Shown here: positions 17,551-27,602 of the stretch, in pieces
Position numbering within the stretch: position 1 is the stretch's first letter
Layout of the letters: the number at the start of each line of letters is the position of its first letter
Origin: Tannerellaceae bacterium
GTDB lineage: Bacteria; Bacteroidota; Bacteroidia; Bacteroidales; Tannerellaceae
NCBI GenBank assembly: GCA_021201295.1
Contig: JAJQFE010000007.1
Coordinates: forward strand, 1-62,815
Direction: 5' to 3'
DNA length: 62,815 nucleotides
Program-made: the position numbers and the translations under genes
Notes under the pieces: generated by a model
What the model saw: the letters and a program-made list of their open reading frames with translations, nothing else
Databases searched by the model: none
What the model was told of the DNA's origin: nothing

Positions 17551-18093
17551 TCAGGATCGTTCTTTTTTATTTAATGGACTTTCATAAAAGATAAATGTAG
17601 TGGCTCCAATGGTAATAATATCTCCATCTGCCATTTGTACCTGCTCTTTTTTCCCCAGACAGGTATTTCGCCAGAAAATTCCCGTCAGACTGGGGAAATC
17701 CCGCAAGGTATACACCAGTTCTTTTTGTTTATTTTCTTTTACATGGATCACACAGTGTTTTCTACCCATACTGGGATCGCCAGTAATAATGGCCGCATCC
17801 ACGCCTTCTGTATCTTTATTTCTTCTTCCAATAATATTATCTCCTAATACTAACGGCAATTCCTGTTTAAAGGTAAAAGTGTTTTCTATCACTGTGATAT
17901 ATCCATAGGTAAAATTCGGTTCTTTTACCTCTTTTTCTTTTCCTGATTCTGTTTTGACGATTTTTCTTCCCAGTTTGATCTTAAACTGTGCGCTACATTG
18001 AGGACAAACAAAAACCAATACTTTTTCTTCCGGATATTTAGTTTCATCAAAAGAGATCTGGTGATCACATTTAGGACAGAATACACGCTTCAT
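17551..18093 (-). CDS. Zinc-ribbon plus forkhead-associated (FHA) domain protein
   Basis: 180 residues. An N-terminal zinc ribbon of the MJ0042 type (CPKCDHQ near residue 6 and CPQCSAQ near 32) is followed by an FHA domain at about 78-170 with the core motifs NIIGRR, SMGRKHCVI and LTGIFWRNT...DGDIITIG. FHA domains read phosphothreonine on partner proteins. No Ser/Thr kinase is present in the window. Promoter element TATCTTTG lies 26 bp upstream. Confidence 0.88.
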   Translation of the reverse strand: MKRVFCPKCDHQISFDETKYPEEKVLVFVCPQCSAQFKIKLGRKIVKTESGKEKEVKEPNFTYGYITVIENTFTFKQELPLVLGDNIIGRRNKDTEGVDAAIITGDPSMGRKHCVIHVKENKQKELVYTLRDFPSLTGIFWRNTCLGKKEQVQMADGDIITIGATTFIFYESPLNKKERS

Positions 18094-18118
18094 ACTTTTC
18101 TTATTACAATTTGTGGAA

Positions 18119-18126
18119 CAAAGATA
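18119..18126 (-). promoter_or_regulatory. Predicted -7 element for the FHA gene
   Basis: The minus strand reads TATCTTTG, a perfect TAnnTTTG match, leaving a leader of about 20 bases. Confidence 0.6.
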
Positions 18127-18573
18127 AGTTATTTCTCCTGAATCTCAGAAATGAACAAATATTAGCATTTGAATCTATGGATTATATAAAATAGCATGAA
18201 AAAAGGTCGAAAGTAGGTTTATTTCGTATTTCTCAACGGATTTATCGAGTCATAATACCATATATCCCCCCTTAAATTTGTAAAAGGAAAAGAATTGTCA
18301 AGAATAATTAACCTTTACCGGGGGTTAACCTCCTGTAGGCTAATTAAATATTAACAGATTGAATAAAATAAAACATCTTTTCCTATGTTATATAATCCGG
18401 TATTAGGATAGCATCATAAGAATTATTCAGAAGCATTGTAAGGTAAATACGCTAAGACAACTATATATATTTTATTGTCTATTTAAAAAGTATGTGATTT
18501 TTTGGTATTTATCAATTACAGAGGATGAATGTAATTAATTGGTAAGACGAGGTTGAAACGAATAAAGAGCCAT
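18127..18573. other. Non-coding region between divergent FHA and AraC genes
   Basis: About 450 bp, AT-rich, with no reading frame of coding character on either strand. The size and position suit a divergent control region for the AraC-type gene, but I find no clear operator. Confidence 0.4.
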
Positions 18574-19419
18574 ATGAATCCGGGAATAAAGAGTCGCTTG
18601 CATCAGGCAGAAAAGGATGATGTGCTTCCTCTTATTGAAAAATTATCATTTGAAAAAGACAGGTATTTTTCCTATAATAGTACCTATGCCAAACTGGTTT
18701 TTATGATAGATGGATCTTTTCTGTTTACGTTAGACAATAAGCCGGATTTTCTGATCCGGGCCGGACAGCTCCTTTTTATTCCTCCTCACACTCCTTTTCG
18801 TTTATATGTGCTGGAAAATGTTTCCCTGATCCTTAACCGGATATCGGATTGTGTGGGTATGTGCAATCAGATGGGTTTAACCAAAAAGGACTGAACTGTT
18901 CCTTCACTGTCCTGCAGCTGTAATCCGCTACCGATCAAACCTGCTACTGAATTATTTATCTCTTCATTATCCGGTTTCCTGGAGGATGGCTTGTCAGACA
19001 GGGATTTCCATGAGTTAAAACTGGAAGAATTATATTATATCCTCGAACATTATTATACAAAAGAGGAATTGAAAAGGCTCTTCCATCCTGTTCTTTCCAG
19101 GAATTTCACGTTTGCCAATTTTGTCCTTACTAATTATATGAAAGTAAGAACTGCCAAAGAGTTGGCTAAACTTTCACATTATAGTATATCCGGCTTTGAA
19201 AAAGAATTTAAGAATGTGTTTGAAGTCTCTCCTTATCACTGGATGCTGGAAAGAAAAAGTAAAAAGATTTATCATGAGATAAAGAACACAAACAAACCGT
19301 TGAAAAATATTACTGAAGAATTTGGCTTTGTCAATTTATCCCAATTATGCGACTTCATCCGCAGGCACTTCAAAACGTCTCCCGGAAAGATCCGTAAAAA
19401 TGCCGGGAATGTGGAATAA
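18574..19419 (+). pseudogene. AraC-family transcriptional regulator, interrupted by in-frame TGA
   Basis: One frame from ATG 18574 to TAA 19419, broken by TGA at 18892-18894; the two halves add up to about 281 codons, normal for AraC regulators. The N-terminal half is a cupin-like sensor (FLFTLDNKPDFLIRAGQLL...PPHTPFRL). The C-terminal half has both HTH units: TAKELAKLSHYSISGFEKEF and KNITEEFGFVNLSQLCDFIR. Separation of sensor and DNA-binding parts would remove regulation unless the downstream half reinitiates. No second lesion is visible. An earlier TTG (18553) is possible but weaker than the ATG. Confidence 0.8.
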
Positions 19420-19505
19420 GGTTTATGAGCGAAATATAATGGTAGTAGAATAGGTAGTGAGCTCTCCGCTCCCCTATTCTACTTTTTTTACTATATAGAT
19501 GCCAT

Positions 19506-21320
19506 TTACCTGTTGAATAATTTATTTACCAGGTCTTTCCTTCCAAGTCGTTGTAAGGATTGAGTGATCTGGCGACGGAACTCCGGTTTATACCAAAAGA
19601 AATACTGGCGCTGGGCTAATTTTTGTTCTTTGGTACGGGGTGTATATACCTTTTCTAACGTATAGGGATGGTAGCCTGTGTAATATATCTCTGTGGCCAA
19701 TGTCATCGGGGTCGGCGTAAAATCCTGTATCTGCTCCAACTGAAAGTTCATCTTTTTAGTCAGGACAGCCAGTTCTGCCATATCTGTTTCCGTACATCTG
19801 GGATGGCTGGAGATGAAATAAGGAATGAGTTGTTGTCTGAGTCCGTGTTGGGTGTTGATCCGGTCAAATATTTTTTTAAAGGCCCCGAATTGTTCAAATC
19901 CGGGCTTTCTCATCTGCTTCAGAACACTGGATTGGGTATGTTCCGGTGCTACTTTCAGACGGCCGGACACATGCCGGGCAATTAATTCTTCCATATAGGT
20001 CCGGGTAGCCTGATTCAGCTTTTCATCTTCAAACCGGTGTAATAAAAGATCATACCGCACCCCACTGCCAATAAAAGATTTCCTGATGCCCGGTAACTGA
20101 TCAACCGCATGATAGATATCCAGTAACGGAGTATGATCTGCATGCAGGTTTTTACATACTACCGGGAAAATACAGGATGGTTTCTTACACTTCCGGCAAA
20201 TCTTTTCCTCTTTTCCCCGCATACGGTACATATTAGCGGAAGGTCCTCCCAGATCACTGAGATATCCTTTGAAATCTTCCATCTGGGTAATGGCTTGCAC
20301 CTCTTTCAATATAGATTCCTTGCTACGGGAGACTATAAATTTCCCCTGATGGGCAGAAATTGTGCAGAAAGCACACCCACCAAAACATCCTCTGTGAATA
20401 TTCACAGAAAACCGGATCATATCAAATGCCGGAATCGTTTTCCCTTTGTATTTCGGATGCGGTAAACGGGTATAAGGCAGATCAAAGGAGGCATCGATCT
20501 GGGCTTCTGTCATAGGTGGATAAGGTGGGTTTACGATAATCGTCCTATCTCCCACCCGTTGCAGAATACGGGGAGCATCATAGGTATTGGATACCTCTTC
20601 TATATACTGGAAATTCTTAGCCTGTTTCAGCTTATCTTTCACACATTCTTCATGTGAAAATAAAATAATATCATCCGGAAAAGGATGCATTTCCTGTGTG
20701 AGATAAGCTGTCTGTGGAATATCTTTTAGCTGGGAAAAAGGGAACCCTTGTTTTAACCTGTTTACCAGTTCTTTAATGGGCAACTCTCCCATTCCGTAAA
20801 TTAATAGATCTGCTTTACTTTCCACCAGTATGCCTGGTTTCAGTTGATCCTGCCAGTAGTCATAATGGGTTAACCTGCGCAAAGAGGCTTCTATCCCTCC
20901 TAACACAACCGGTACCTCCGGATAGAGTTCTTTCAGAATATTCGTGTAAACAATACTGGGATAGTCCGGACGCATGCCCGGGCGTTTATCCGGGGTATAC
21001 GCATCATCACTCCGAAGCCGTTTATTCGCAGTGTAATGGTTAATCATGGAATCCATAGCTCCCGGTGATACACCAAAAAACAGTCGGGGAATTCCCAGTT
21101 TCTTAAAATCCCGGTAATCTCCACGCCAGTCCGGCTGGGGAACAATAGCCACACGCAGCCCCTCCGCTTCCAGTGTCCGTCCGATCACAGCCGCACCAAA
21201 TAAGGGGTGATCGACATATGCATCTCCCGAAAATAATATAACATCTATGTAATCCCATCCTCTGGCTTCCACCTCTTTTTTAGTGGTAGGCAGCCAGTCC
21301 TGGGGTTTCAATCCATTCAT
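19506..21320 (-). CDS. YgiQ-family radical SAM protein
   Basis: 604 residues. The radical SAM cluster motif is CFGGCAFCTISAHQG (about residue 310-325). It has the family start LPTTKKEVEARGWDYIDVILFSGDAY and the C-terminal DFTPTPMTLATEIYYTG motif. Substrate unknown for the family. I chose ATG 21320 rather than the earlier ATG 21347. A perfect -7 element (TATCTTTG, 21325-21332) lies between the two, and the family N-terminus starts here. Transcription would then start at or within a few bases of the start codon. Confidence 0.9.
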   Translation of the reverse strand: MNGLKPQDWLPTTKKEVEARGWDYIDVILFSGDAYVDHPLFGAAVIGRTLEAEGLRVAIVPQPDWRGDYRDFKKLGIPRLFFGVSPGAMDSMINHYTANKRLRSDDAYTPDKRPGMRPDYPSIVYTNILKELYPEVPVVLGGIEASLRRLTHYDYWQDQLKPGILVESKADLLIYGMGELPIKELVNRLKQGFPFSQLKDIPQTAYLTQEMHPFPDDIILFSHEECVKDKLKQAKNFQYIEEVSNTYDAPRILQRVGDRTIIVNPPYPPMTEAQIDASFDLPYTRLPHPKYKGKTIPAFDMIRFSVNIHRGCFGGCAFCTISAHQGKFIVSRSKESILKEVQAITQMEDFKGYLSDLGGPSANMYRMRGKEEKICRKCKKPSCIFPVVCKNLHADHTPLLDIYHAVDQLPGIRKSFIGSGVRYDLLLHRFEDEKLNQATRTYMEELIARHVSGRLKVAPEHTQSSVLKQMRKPGFEQFGAFKKIFDRINTQHGLRQQLIPYFISSHPRCTETDMAELAVLTKKMNFQLEQIQDFTPTPMTLATEIYYTGYHPYTLEKVYTPRTKEQKLAQRQYFFWYKPEFRRQITQSLQRLGRKDLVNKLFNR

Positions 21321-21324
21321 ATTG

Positions 21325-21332
21325 CAAAGATA
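21325..21332 (-). promoter_or_regulatory. Predicted -7 element, possible leaderless transcript
   Basis: TATCTTTG on the minus strand ends 4 bp before the YgiQ-family ATG, so the RNA may have almost no 5' leader. Confidence 0.55.
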
Positions 21333-21412
21333 AGGGACAATCAGCAATACTCCGTTATCCGTTAAGGTTATTTCCTGATTTTAGGAGCAGGATATTAATT
21401 TAGTAGTCCACT

Positions 21413-21466
21413 TCAGGAGTCAAAGAAGTTAAGGAGTTAAGTAGAAATTTATTTTTCCTGACTCCT
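21413..21466 (-). repeat. Short intergenic repeat, copy R4
   Basis: It contains CAGGAGTCAAAGAAGTTAAGG and GGAGTTAAGTAGAAAT, then CCTGACTCCTTA. These are the same arms as R1-R3 without the GAGCAAAGCGAATGAT core. It lies just after the S9 peptidase stop codon. Confidence 0.55.
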
Positions 21467-21469
21467 TAT

Positions 21470-23962
21470 TTATAAATTTCTTTCCGGATAAAGATCCTGC
21501 CACCAGGCAGGCTGGTCTTTCAGCCATTTATCGAACCAGGCAAAAATCGTATGTTGCCAGCCGATCCGTTTTTTATAATTTACTATTCCATGATTTTCCC
21601 CTTCTACCTGAATAAATTCAACGGTTCTGCCTAATAGTTTTAAGGCAACAAACATCTGGATACTTTCACCTACCGGCACATTCGTATCTACACTACCATG
21701 CAATAATAACAAAGGGGTGTGGATCTTATCCGCTTGAAACAAGGGGCTTTGTTCTGTAAACAGCTCCGGATTATTCCAGGGATAACTGTCAGCATTGGCA
21801 ACAGAACAGTATCCATATCCCCAATAGCCTTCTCCCCAGTAACTACTCAAGGCACTGATCCCGGCATGGCTGACGGCTGCGGTAAATAGGTCGGTACGGG
21901 TTTGCAGGTACTGAGTCATAAATCCTCCGTAACTGGCCCCTATACAGCCAATCTTTTTCTCATCGATAAAAGAATGCTCACTACAAAATAGTTGGGTTCC
22001 GTAAATGATCTCATCTGCCGTACGTTTTCCCCAGGCATTTACGTGCCGGGAAGAAAATTCCTGTCCGAATCCTGTGGTTCCACTGGGATTAAGGGTATAT
22101 ACTACATATCCCAAAGCAGCATACATATGCATAGAATAACGTGCTTCCAACATACGGTTGGTCGGAGAAGTACCTCCGTAATAATATACAATCAGCGGAT
22201 ATTTTTTAGTGACATCAAAATCAGGGGGTAAATAATAGCGTCCCTGAATGGTCGTACCATCTTCTGCTACAAAATCCCAATCCTGCACGTCTCCTAACCG
22301 GATATCTTTCAGCCTTTCCGCAGACAAGTCTTTCACCAGACGGTTCTTATTACTTTTCAGGTCATAAGCGTAGAGGCGATTGGCATTAGATACGCTTTGT
22401 CCGTAATAATACAGTACCGGCGCCCGGGCTGCAATGGTATAGGAAGAAATCACCTCTTCTGTGACGGAAAGCGGCGTAATACGCCCTTTTACCGGATCAC
22501 AGGTAAAAATTAATTGCCGATCTTTATCTTCTGCCAGCAGGTAAATTTGTTGATCATATCTGTTCCACACAGCACCCGTCACACTGGGATCAAAGATTTG
22601 GGTTAAAGGAGTCGCCCTTTTGCTTATCAGATCATATATAAATAACTGTCCGTCATATGAATTGGATATCTGGTCTTTTGCAATATTCACTCCGATCCTC
22701 CCGAAAGCATCCGCAGCTCCCAGGACCATCAGTTGATTTCCATCCGGAGAAAAAGCGGTGCGTCCTATATAAGGTGCTTTTTCCCAGATAGTATCCACGT
22801 TCATGGTCAACAGATCTAATTTATAAAGGGAATTCCAGCTGTGCGGACGGGAAGTATAGACACTTTCCGTAGTGCTGAAAAGAAGATACCGGCTATCCTG
22901 GCTGACATCATTGATATAAGTGGTATGATAACCATAGGTTACTTGTTCATATAGGCCTGTTGCCAGATCGTACCGCCAGATAAAAGAACGTTTTCTGAAA
23001 CCCGGTAACCGGTCATTCGGTTCCAGTACCCGTATCAGGTCCGGCCCCTCTTTAGGTCCCTCCTCTTCTACTAAAAAAAGCAGGAAAGTCTCATCCGGTG
23101 AAAAATTAAAGCTACCTTTCGGTAAATTTTCAGACAGTATTTCCTCCTGCATATCAGACGGATTAACGGCCACCAGCTCGGTCCCTTTTGAACCTGTCCG
23201 GGTGTAATAAAACCGGTTGCTCCGTGGCATCCAGCGGGCACTATTTAACATTCCATTATCCTGTAGGAGTATACGTCCGGAAGTGGTTTCCAGTAACTGG
23301 CAATAGCTTTCACTACGTCCGCTATTCAGCCGGTTTGCATATTTGAGCAGCAGATATTTCCCGTCAGGCGATAAACTGACACCCTGGAAATCATCCCCCT
23401 CTAACATCTCTTCCATCGTATATCTTTTCCCGGGACTCAGGGTCGTTACCACTTCGGCACTATCCTTACCGGTATAAATCGCTTTCAAATCTGGCGGACA
23501 GGTATCGGTTTCCAGCGTCAGGTATTTGATGACAACTTCATACCGTTTAGGTTCCAGTGTCAGCTCTGATGTGTTGCCAACCAATTTCTGATTTACATAA
23601 ACTTCAAAATTGCCGGAACCAGAAACTTCCAGCGTGCCTTTGGTATACCGGTCACTGTTCAGATAGAAGGAAAGCAGGTGAAGTGCGTTGGTATATTCCG
23701 GTGCTTCAAAGGTTATCTTCCCGGCAGTATCTGTTTCCAGAATGATAGCGTCCGTCAGGAGTTTGTCAAAAGCCAGGTCAGATTTAAGCAGGTTTTTTGC
23801 ATCGTAGGCTTTGTCCTGCATATTCAGGCTGTCTATTAAAACAGGTTTACGAACCTCTATGGGGCCGGCATACTTAAACCGGGAGATGCTAATCCCTTCC
23901 GAAGCCATACAGGTAAGGCTACAAGCCAGAATCAACAGCATAGCATCTATTTTTCTTTTCAT
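21470..23962 (-). CDS. Secreted S9-family prolyl oligopeptidase-like peptidase
   Basis: 830 residues. Signal peptide (MLLILACSLTCMASEG), a long beta-propeller-like region with repeats such as SLSPDGKYLLLKYANR and SPDETFLLFLVEEE, then the alpha/beta-hydrolase domain. The catalytic Ser is in GASYGGFMTQ, Asp in GSVDTNVPVGES and His in EGENHGIV, all in the last 200 residues. Family enzymes cleave dipeptides or short peptides after proline or other residues in the periplasm. It is the last gene of the folC-MFS-ispE-S9 unit (31 bp after ispE). Repeat R4 follows the stop. Confidence 0.92.
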   Translation of the reverse strand: MKRKIDAMLLILACSLTCMASEGISISRFKYAGPIEVRKPVLIDSLNMQDKAYDAKNLLKSDLAFDKLLTDAIILETDTAGKITFEAPEYTNALHLLSFYLNSDRYTKGTLEVSGSGNFEVYVNQKLVGNTSELTLEPKRYEVVIKYLTLETDTCPPDLKAIYTGKDSAEVVTTLSPGKRYTMEEMLEGDDFQGVSLSPDGKYLLLKYANRLNSGRSESYCQLLETTSGRILLQDNGMLNSARWMPRSNRFYYTRTGSKGTELVAVNPSDMQEEILSENLPKGSFNFSPDETFLLFLVEEEGPKEGPDLIRVLEPNDRLPGFRKRSFIWRYDLATGLYEQVTYGYHTTYINDVSQDSRYLLFSTTESVYTSRPHSWNSLYKLDLLTMNVDTIWEKAPYIGRTAFSPDGNQLMVLGAADAFGRIGVNIAKDQISNSYDGQLFIYDLISKRATPLTQIFDPSVTGAVWNRYDQQIYLLAEDKDRQLIFTCDPVKGRITPLSVTEEVISSYTIAARAPVLYYYGQSVSNANRLYAYDLKSNKNRLVKDLSAERLKDIRLGDVQDWDFVAEDGTTIQGRYYLPPDFDVTKKYPLIVYYYGGTSPTNRMLEARYSMHMYAALGYVVYTLNPSGTTGFGQEFSSRHVNAWGKRTADEIIYGTQLFCSEHSFIDEKKIGCIGASYGGFMTQYLQTRTDLFTAAVSHAGISALSSYWGEGYWGYGYCSVANADSYPWNNPELFTEQSPLFQADKIHTPLLLLHGSVDTNVPVGESIQMFVALKLLGRTVEFIQVEGENHGIVNYKKRIGWQHTIFAWFDKWLKDQPAWWQDLYPERNL

Positions 23963-23993
23963 GGATAACGAATTTAGATAATCATAAAAGGAA

Positions 23994-24803
23994 TCACCCT
24001 AACGGTCCTTCCCAGGTATAATACGCAGGAAATGTTTCTTTTAACGAAACCGGTTTGTCAAAAAGACCGAATACAGAAGAGCCGGAACCTGACATAGCGG
24101 CAAAGACCGCTCCTTTTTCATAGAGTGTCTCTTTAATTTTCCGGATTTCCGGATAACGGGGAAATACGACCTGCTCAAAATCATTGACCATCGTCTCTTT
24201 CCACTGTTCCACCGGAGTAGTCATCATCTCTTTCAGTGAAATCTCCGGATAGCCGGGCCGGATCAGGGCATAGGCTTCCGGTGTGGAAACAATGATATCC
24301 GGTTTGACTAATCCTATATAATACTTCTTTAATGACAGGGAAACCGGTTCAAAGATATTACCCGTACCGGAGGCAAACACAGGGCTGTTTTGTATAAAGA
24401 AAGGACAATCCGCTCCGATCGTAGCAGCCAGTTCTTCCAACGTGTTTACGGACAGACCTAACCGGCAATACTCATTTACTAATTTCAGCATAAAAGCAGC
24501 ATCTGCTGAGCCGCCCCCTAAACCCGCTCCGAAAGGGATCGATTTAAAAAGATGAATCTCCAGAGGGGGAATCGTATACTTTTCCTGTAGCCTGGCCAGG
24601 GCTTTCATGACCAGATTCTTCTCCGGAGGTCCTTCTATCGGGAGGCCTGTCTGAGAAAAGGAGGTTTGTTCTGCTTCTATAATCTCTAAAGCATCCTGCA
24701 CCGGGACCGGATAAAAAACAGTTTCAATATTATGGTATCCATCCGGGCGTTTACTCACTACATTCAGCCCCAAATTGATCTTTGCATTCGGAAAACAGAT
24801 CAT
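23994..24803 (-). CDS. ispE: 4-diphosphocytidyl-2-C-methyl-D-erythritol kinase
   Basis: 269 residues, GHMP kinase fold. The start FPNAKINLGLNVVSKRPDGYHNIETVF is diagnostic of IspE. The ATP-binding glycine motif is PFGAGLGGGSADAAFML (about residue 88-104), and the C-terminal motif is MSGSGSSVFGLF. It phosphorylates CDP-methylerythritol in the MEP isoprenoid pathway in the cytosol. It lies 43 bp after the MFS gene. Confidence 0.95.
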   Translation of the reverse strand: MICFPNAKINLGLNVVSKRPDGYHNIETVFYPVPVQDALEIIEAEQTSFSQTGLPIEGPPEKNLVMKALARLQEKYTIPPLEIHLFKSIPFGAGLGGGSADAAFMLKLVNEYCRLGLSVNTLEELAATIGADCPFFIQNSPVFASGTGNIFEPVSLSLKKYYIGLVKPDIIVSTPEAYALIRPGYPEISLKEMMTTPVEQWKETMVNDFEQVVFPRYPEIRKIKETLYEKGAVFAAMSGSGSSVFGLFDKPVSLKETFPAYYTWEGPLG

Positions 24804-24846
24804 ATATGGAATTTATTAAAATATTACAGCACATGCCGTGCTCCGG

Positions 24847-26196
24847 TCAGGAACGGATATTGGGTTGTTCCAGGCCATAGCCTTTCTTTTTATCTTCACT
24901 TTTCAACATAAAGGCTACAATCAATGCCAACACACCAAACCCTGTGAATATAGCCATCGGAATGGTATAATCATAGGCAGGCCCGCTGCCCTCTAATTTG
25001 CAATAGGTATCCAATACCCAGCCGATCAACAAAGGAACCAGGCTTAAACCGATGTTTTGCACCCAGAAGATCAGCGCATAAGCAGTACCCAATTGCTTCT
25101 CGGGAATGATCTTGGGAACAGAGGGCCACATAGCGGACGGAACCAGCGAAAAAGCCACTCCTAAAATAATCATCACGATCGTAGCAAACCACCACTCATT
25201 CAGGATCGGTAAAGTAAATAATAAATGTACGCCAATGAGCATACAGGCTCCAATGATCATAATAGTAGCCCCTTTACCTTTTTTATCATATAAACTCCCA
25301 AAGAAGGGGGTCAGTATCAATGTCCCGAACGGTAACAATGCCGGAATATTTCCTGCCAGTTCCGGGTCTACCCCATATTTATTCACCATCAGGTCTGTGG
25401 CATATTTCAGGAAGGGAAATACTGCCGAATAGAATAACACGCATAAAAGAGCAATTAACCAGAATCCTTTATTTTTGATGATCAGAACCATATCTGCCAG
25501 GCGGAAAGGGTCTTCCGGTTGTTCTCCGGATGCACTGATGGAAGTATCTAATTTCTTATCCATCACACAGTAGACCATGAAACTAATCAGCCCGACACAC
25601 AACAGGACTAAACACAACAGGACCGGGGCAGATATACTATTAAAATACCGGGCATACGGTACCGTAATGGCCAGTGCCAGCATCGTACCGATACGGGCAG
25701 TAGCTACCTGCAGGCCCATCGCCAGTGCCAGTTCCTTTCCTTTAAACCATTTAACGATTACTTTAGAGGCAGTGATACCGGCAGCCTCTACTCCTACGGC
25801 AAAAATAGCATATCCCAACGCAGCTAATGTCACCTGTGCCTTCATGCCTAACAACATCCCTTCCCCAATATATCCGGCAATCGCTCCATATTTTATCAAA
25901 CAGCCCATCACCATGAGCACACAGGCACCCAGTCCGGTAAAACGGATTCCTTTCCGGTCTAAGATCATACCTCCCAGGATCAGCATAAACAGGAATACAT
26001 TGAACCAGCCATACGCACTGTTAAAAATACCAAAATCCGTACTTGTCCAAAGTAATTCCGCTTCCAACATAGGCTTTAGCGGTGACATGACATCCGTCAG
26101 GAAATACCCGCATAGCATAGTAAAAGAAACGATCACAAGGGCTGACCAGCGTGCCGCCGGAGAATCACTCAAATTTTTTTGTATTTGTTCTGTCAT
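24847..26196 (-). CDS. Major facilitator superfamily transporter
   Basis: 449 residues with about twelve membrane helices and the usual MFS loop 2-3 motif in the form GGMILDRKGIRFTG; the second half repeats it as GSLYDKKGKGATIM. The substrate cannot be read from sequence. The general form recalls MFSD1-like or hexuronate-type carriers. It is placed 14 bp after folC and before ispE. No promoter is visible in between, so it is probably co-transcribed. Confidence 0.85.
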   Translation of the reverse strand: MTEQIQKNLSDSPAARWSALVIVSFTMLCGYFLTDVMSPLKPMLEAELLWTSTDFGIFNSAYGWFNVFLFMLILGGMILDRKGIRFTGLGACVLMVMGCLIKYGAIAGYIGEGMLLGMKAQVTLAALGYAIFAVGVEAAGITASKVIVKWFKGKELALAMGLQVATARIGTMLALAITVPYARYFNSISAPVLLCLVLLCVGLISFMVYCVMDKKLDTSISASGEQPEDPFRLADMVLIIKNKGFWLIALLCVLFYSAVFPFLKYATDLMVNKYGVDPELAGNIPALLPFGTLILTPFFGSLYDKKGKGATIMIIGACMLIGVHLLFTLPILNEWWFATIVMIILGVAFSLVPSAMWPSVPKIIPEKQLGTAYALIFWVQNIGLSLVPLLIGWVLDTYCKLEGSGPAYDYTIPMAIFTGFGVLALIVAFMLKSEDKKKGYGLEQPNIRS

Positions 26197-26210
26197 TATA
26201 TAAATAGAGT

Positions 26211-27524
26211 TTAAGAATTATACTCCTGTCCGGGAAAAAGCGGAAGGGCATCTGCTACTACGAACGTACTTCCTCCGATAAAAACCAGATCATTCTCCCC
26301 GGCTGCTGCCAGGGCTTTCTGCACGGCTTCTTCCACCGAATCACACATCAGGCCAGAAAATCCCTGCATAATGGCATACCCCATTAATTGTTTCACCGGC
26401 ATGGCCCGTTCCACAGAAGCCTGTGTAAAATAATAAAAAGCCTGATCCGGCATCAAAGATAAAATATTTTCCACATCCTTATCATTTGCCATTCCAATAA
26501 TCATATGTAAACGATCCCGGCGTTTCATTTCCGCCTCCAGGTGTCTTCTCAGAAAAACCCATGCCCCTTCATTATGCCCTGTGTCACAAACCACACAGGG
26601 TTCCTGTTGTACCACTTCCCAGCGTCCGTGTAATCCGGTCAGCTCTATCACATGTTCGAAACCTTCACGAACGGCTGTGGCCGGAATGTGTACTCCCATA
26701 TGTACCAGTAAACGTAGGGTACATAACACCGTATCGGCATTTCTGGCCTGCACAGCGCCTGCCAACTGCCCAAACAACTGCCCGTAGTCCGAAGAATTAA
26801 AATACCATTCTCCCGTGTCCATCAGATACGATTCCTGTAAAACATCCTGATCACCGACCCAGTACATCGGAGCCTCTAACAAATTAGCCCGTTCTTTAAA
26901 GACCTCTACCACCTCTTCCGAATCTACTTCACCAATAATAACCGGTATACCAGGCTTGATGATCCCGGCTTTCTCCGTAGCTATCTCCGGCAGGGTTTCC
27001 CCTAAAAATTTCTGATGATCAGGACTGACATTGGTAATAATACTCAGGATCGGTGTAATAATATTCGTACTGTCCAATCTCCCCCCTAACCCTGTTTCTA
27101 TAATAGCAAAATCCACTTTTTTATAGCGGAAATAATCCAACGCCATAGTAGAAGTCAGCTCAAAAAACGAAGGTTGCAAGGGTTCAAAAAATGGTTTAGT
27201 CCGTTCTACAAAATCCACTACATATTCCCTGGAGATTTTTCTTCCGTTGACACGGATCCTTTCCCGGAAATCCACCAGATGTGGAGAAGTATATAATCCT
27301 ACGGTATATCCACATGCCTGGAGAATGGCCGCCAGTAAATGACAAACCGACCCTTTCCCATTCGTTCCCGCCACATGGATAGTCCGGTATGCCGTATGGG
27401 GATTCTGTAAGTAATTATCTAAAGCTTCACTTCTTTCCAGTCCTGGTTTGTAAGCTCCTGCACCCTGATGCTGAAATACCGGTACACTGGCATACAGGTA
27501 TTGAACCGTTTCTTCGTAAGTCAT
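26211..27524 (-). CDS. folC: Bifunctional folylpolyglutamate synthase / dihydrofolate synthase
   Basis: 437 residues from ATG 27524. Mur-ligase fold with GTNGKGSVCHLLAAIL (ATP loop), ETGLGGRLDSTN, ITNVSPDHQKFLG and the C-terminal DTGHNEGAW motif. It adds glutamate to folates. The frame is open further upstream, but a perfect -7 element (TACATTTG, 27548-27555) lies there and the family N-terminus MTYEETVQYLY begins at 27524. First gene of a four-gene unit. Confidence 0.95.
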   Translation of the reverse strand: MTYEETVQYLYASVPVFQHQGAGAYKPGLERSEALDNYLQNPHTAYRTIHVAGTNGKGSVCHLLAAILQACGYTVGLYTSPHLVDFRERIRVNGRKISREYVVDFVERTKPFFEPLQPSFFELTSTMALDYFRYKKVDFAIIETGLGGRLDSTNIITPILSIITNVSPDHQKFLGETLPEIATEKAGIIKPGIPVIIGEVDSEEVVEVFKERANLLEAPMYWVGDQDVLQESYLMDTGEWYFNSSDYGQLFGQLAGAVQARNADTVLCTLRLLVHMGVHIPATAVREGFEHVIELTGLHGRWEVVQQEPCVVCDTGHNEGAWVFLRRHLEAEMKRRDRLHMIIGMANDKDVENILSLMPDQAFYYFTQASVERAMPVKQLMGYAIMQGFSGLMCDSVEEAVQKALAAAGENDLVFIGGSTFVVADALPLFPGQEYNS

Positions 27525-27547
27525 ATTTTTTATATGTAAGACATTCA

Positions 27548-27576
27548 CAAATGTAGTCAATTTATTTATACCTTTG
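27548..27576. promoter_or_regulatory. Divergent promoter elements (folC / TSCPD gene)
   Basis: TACATTTG on the minus strand (27548-27555) serves folC, and TACCTTTG on the plus strand (27569-27576) serves the TSCPD gene. Both fit TAnnTTTG, and they are 13 bp apart. Confidence 0.6.
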
Positions 27577-27602
27577 CACTTCATTAAAAAAGGCTTTGAC
27601 CT

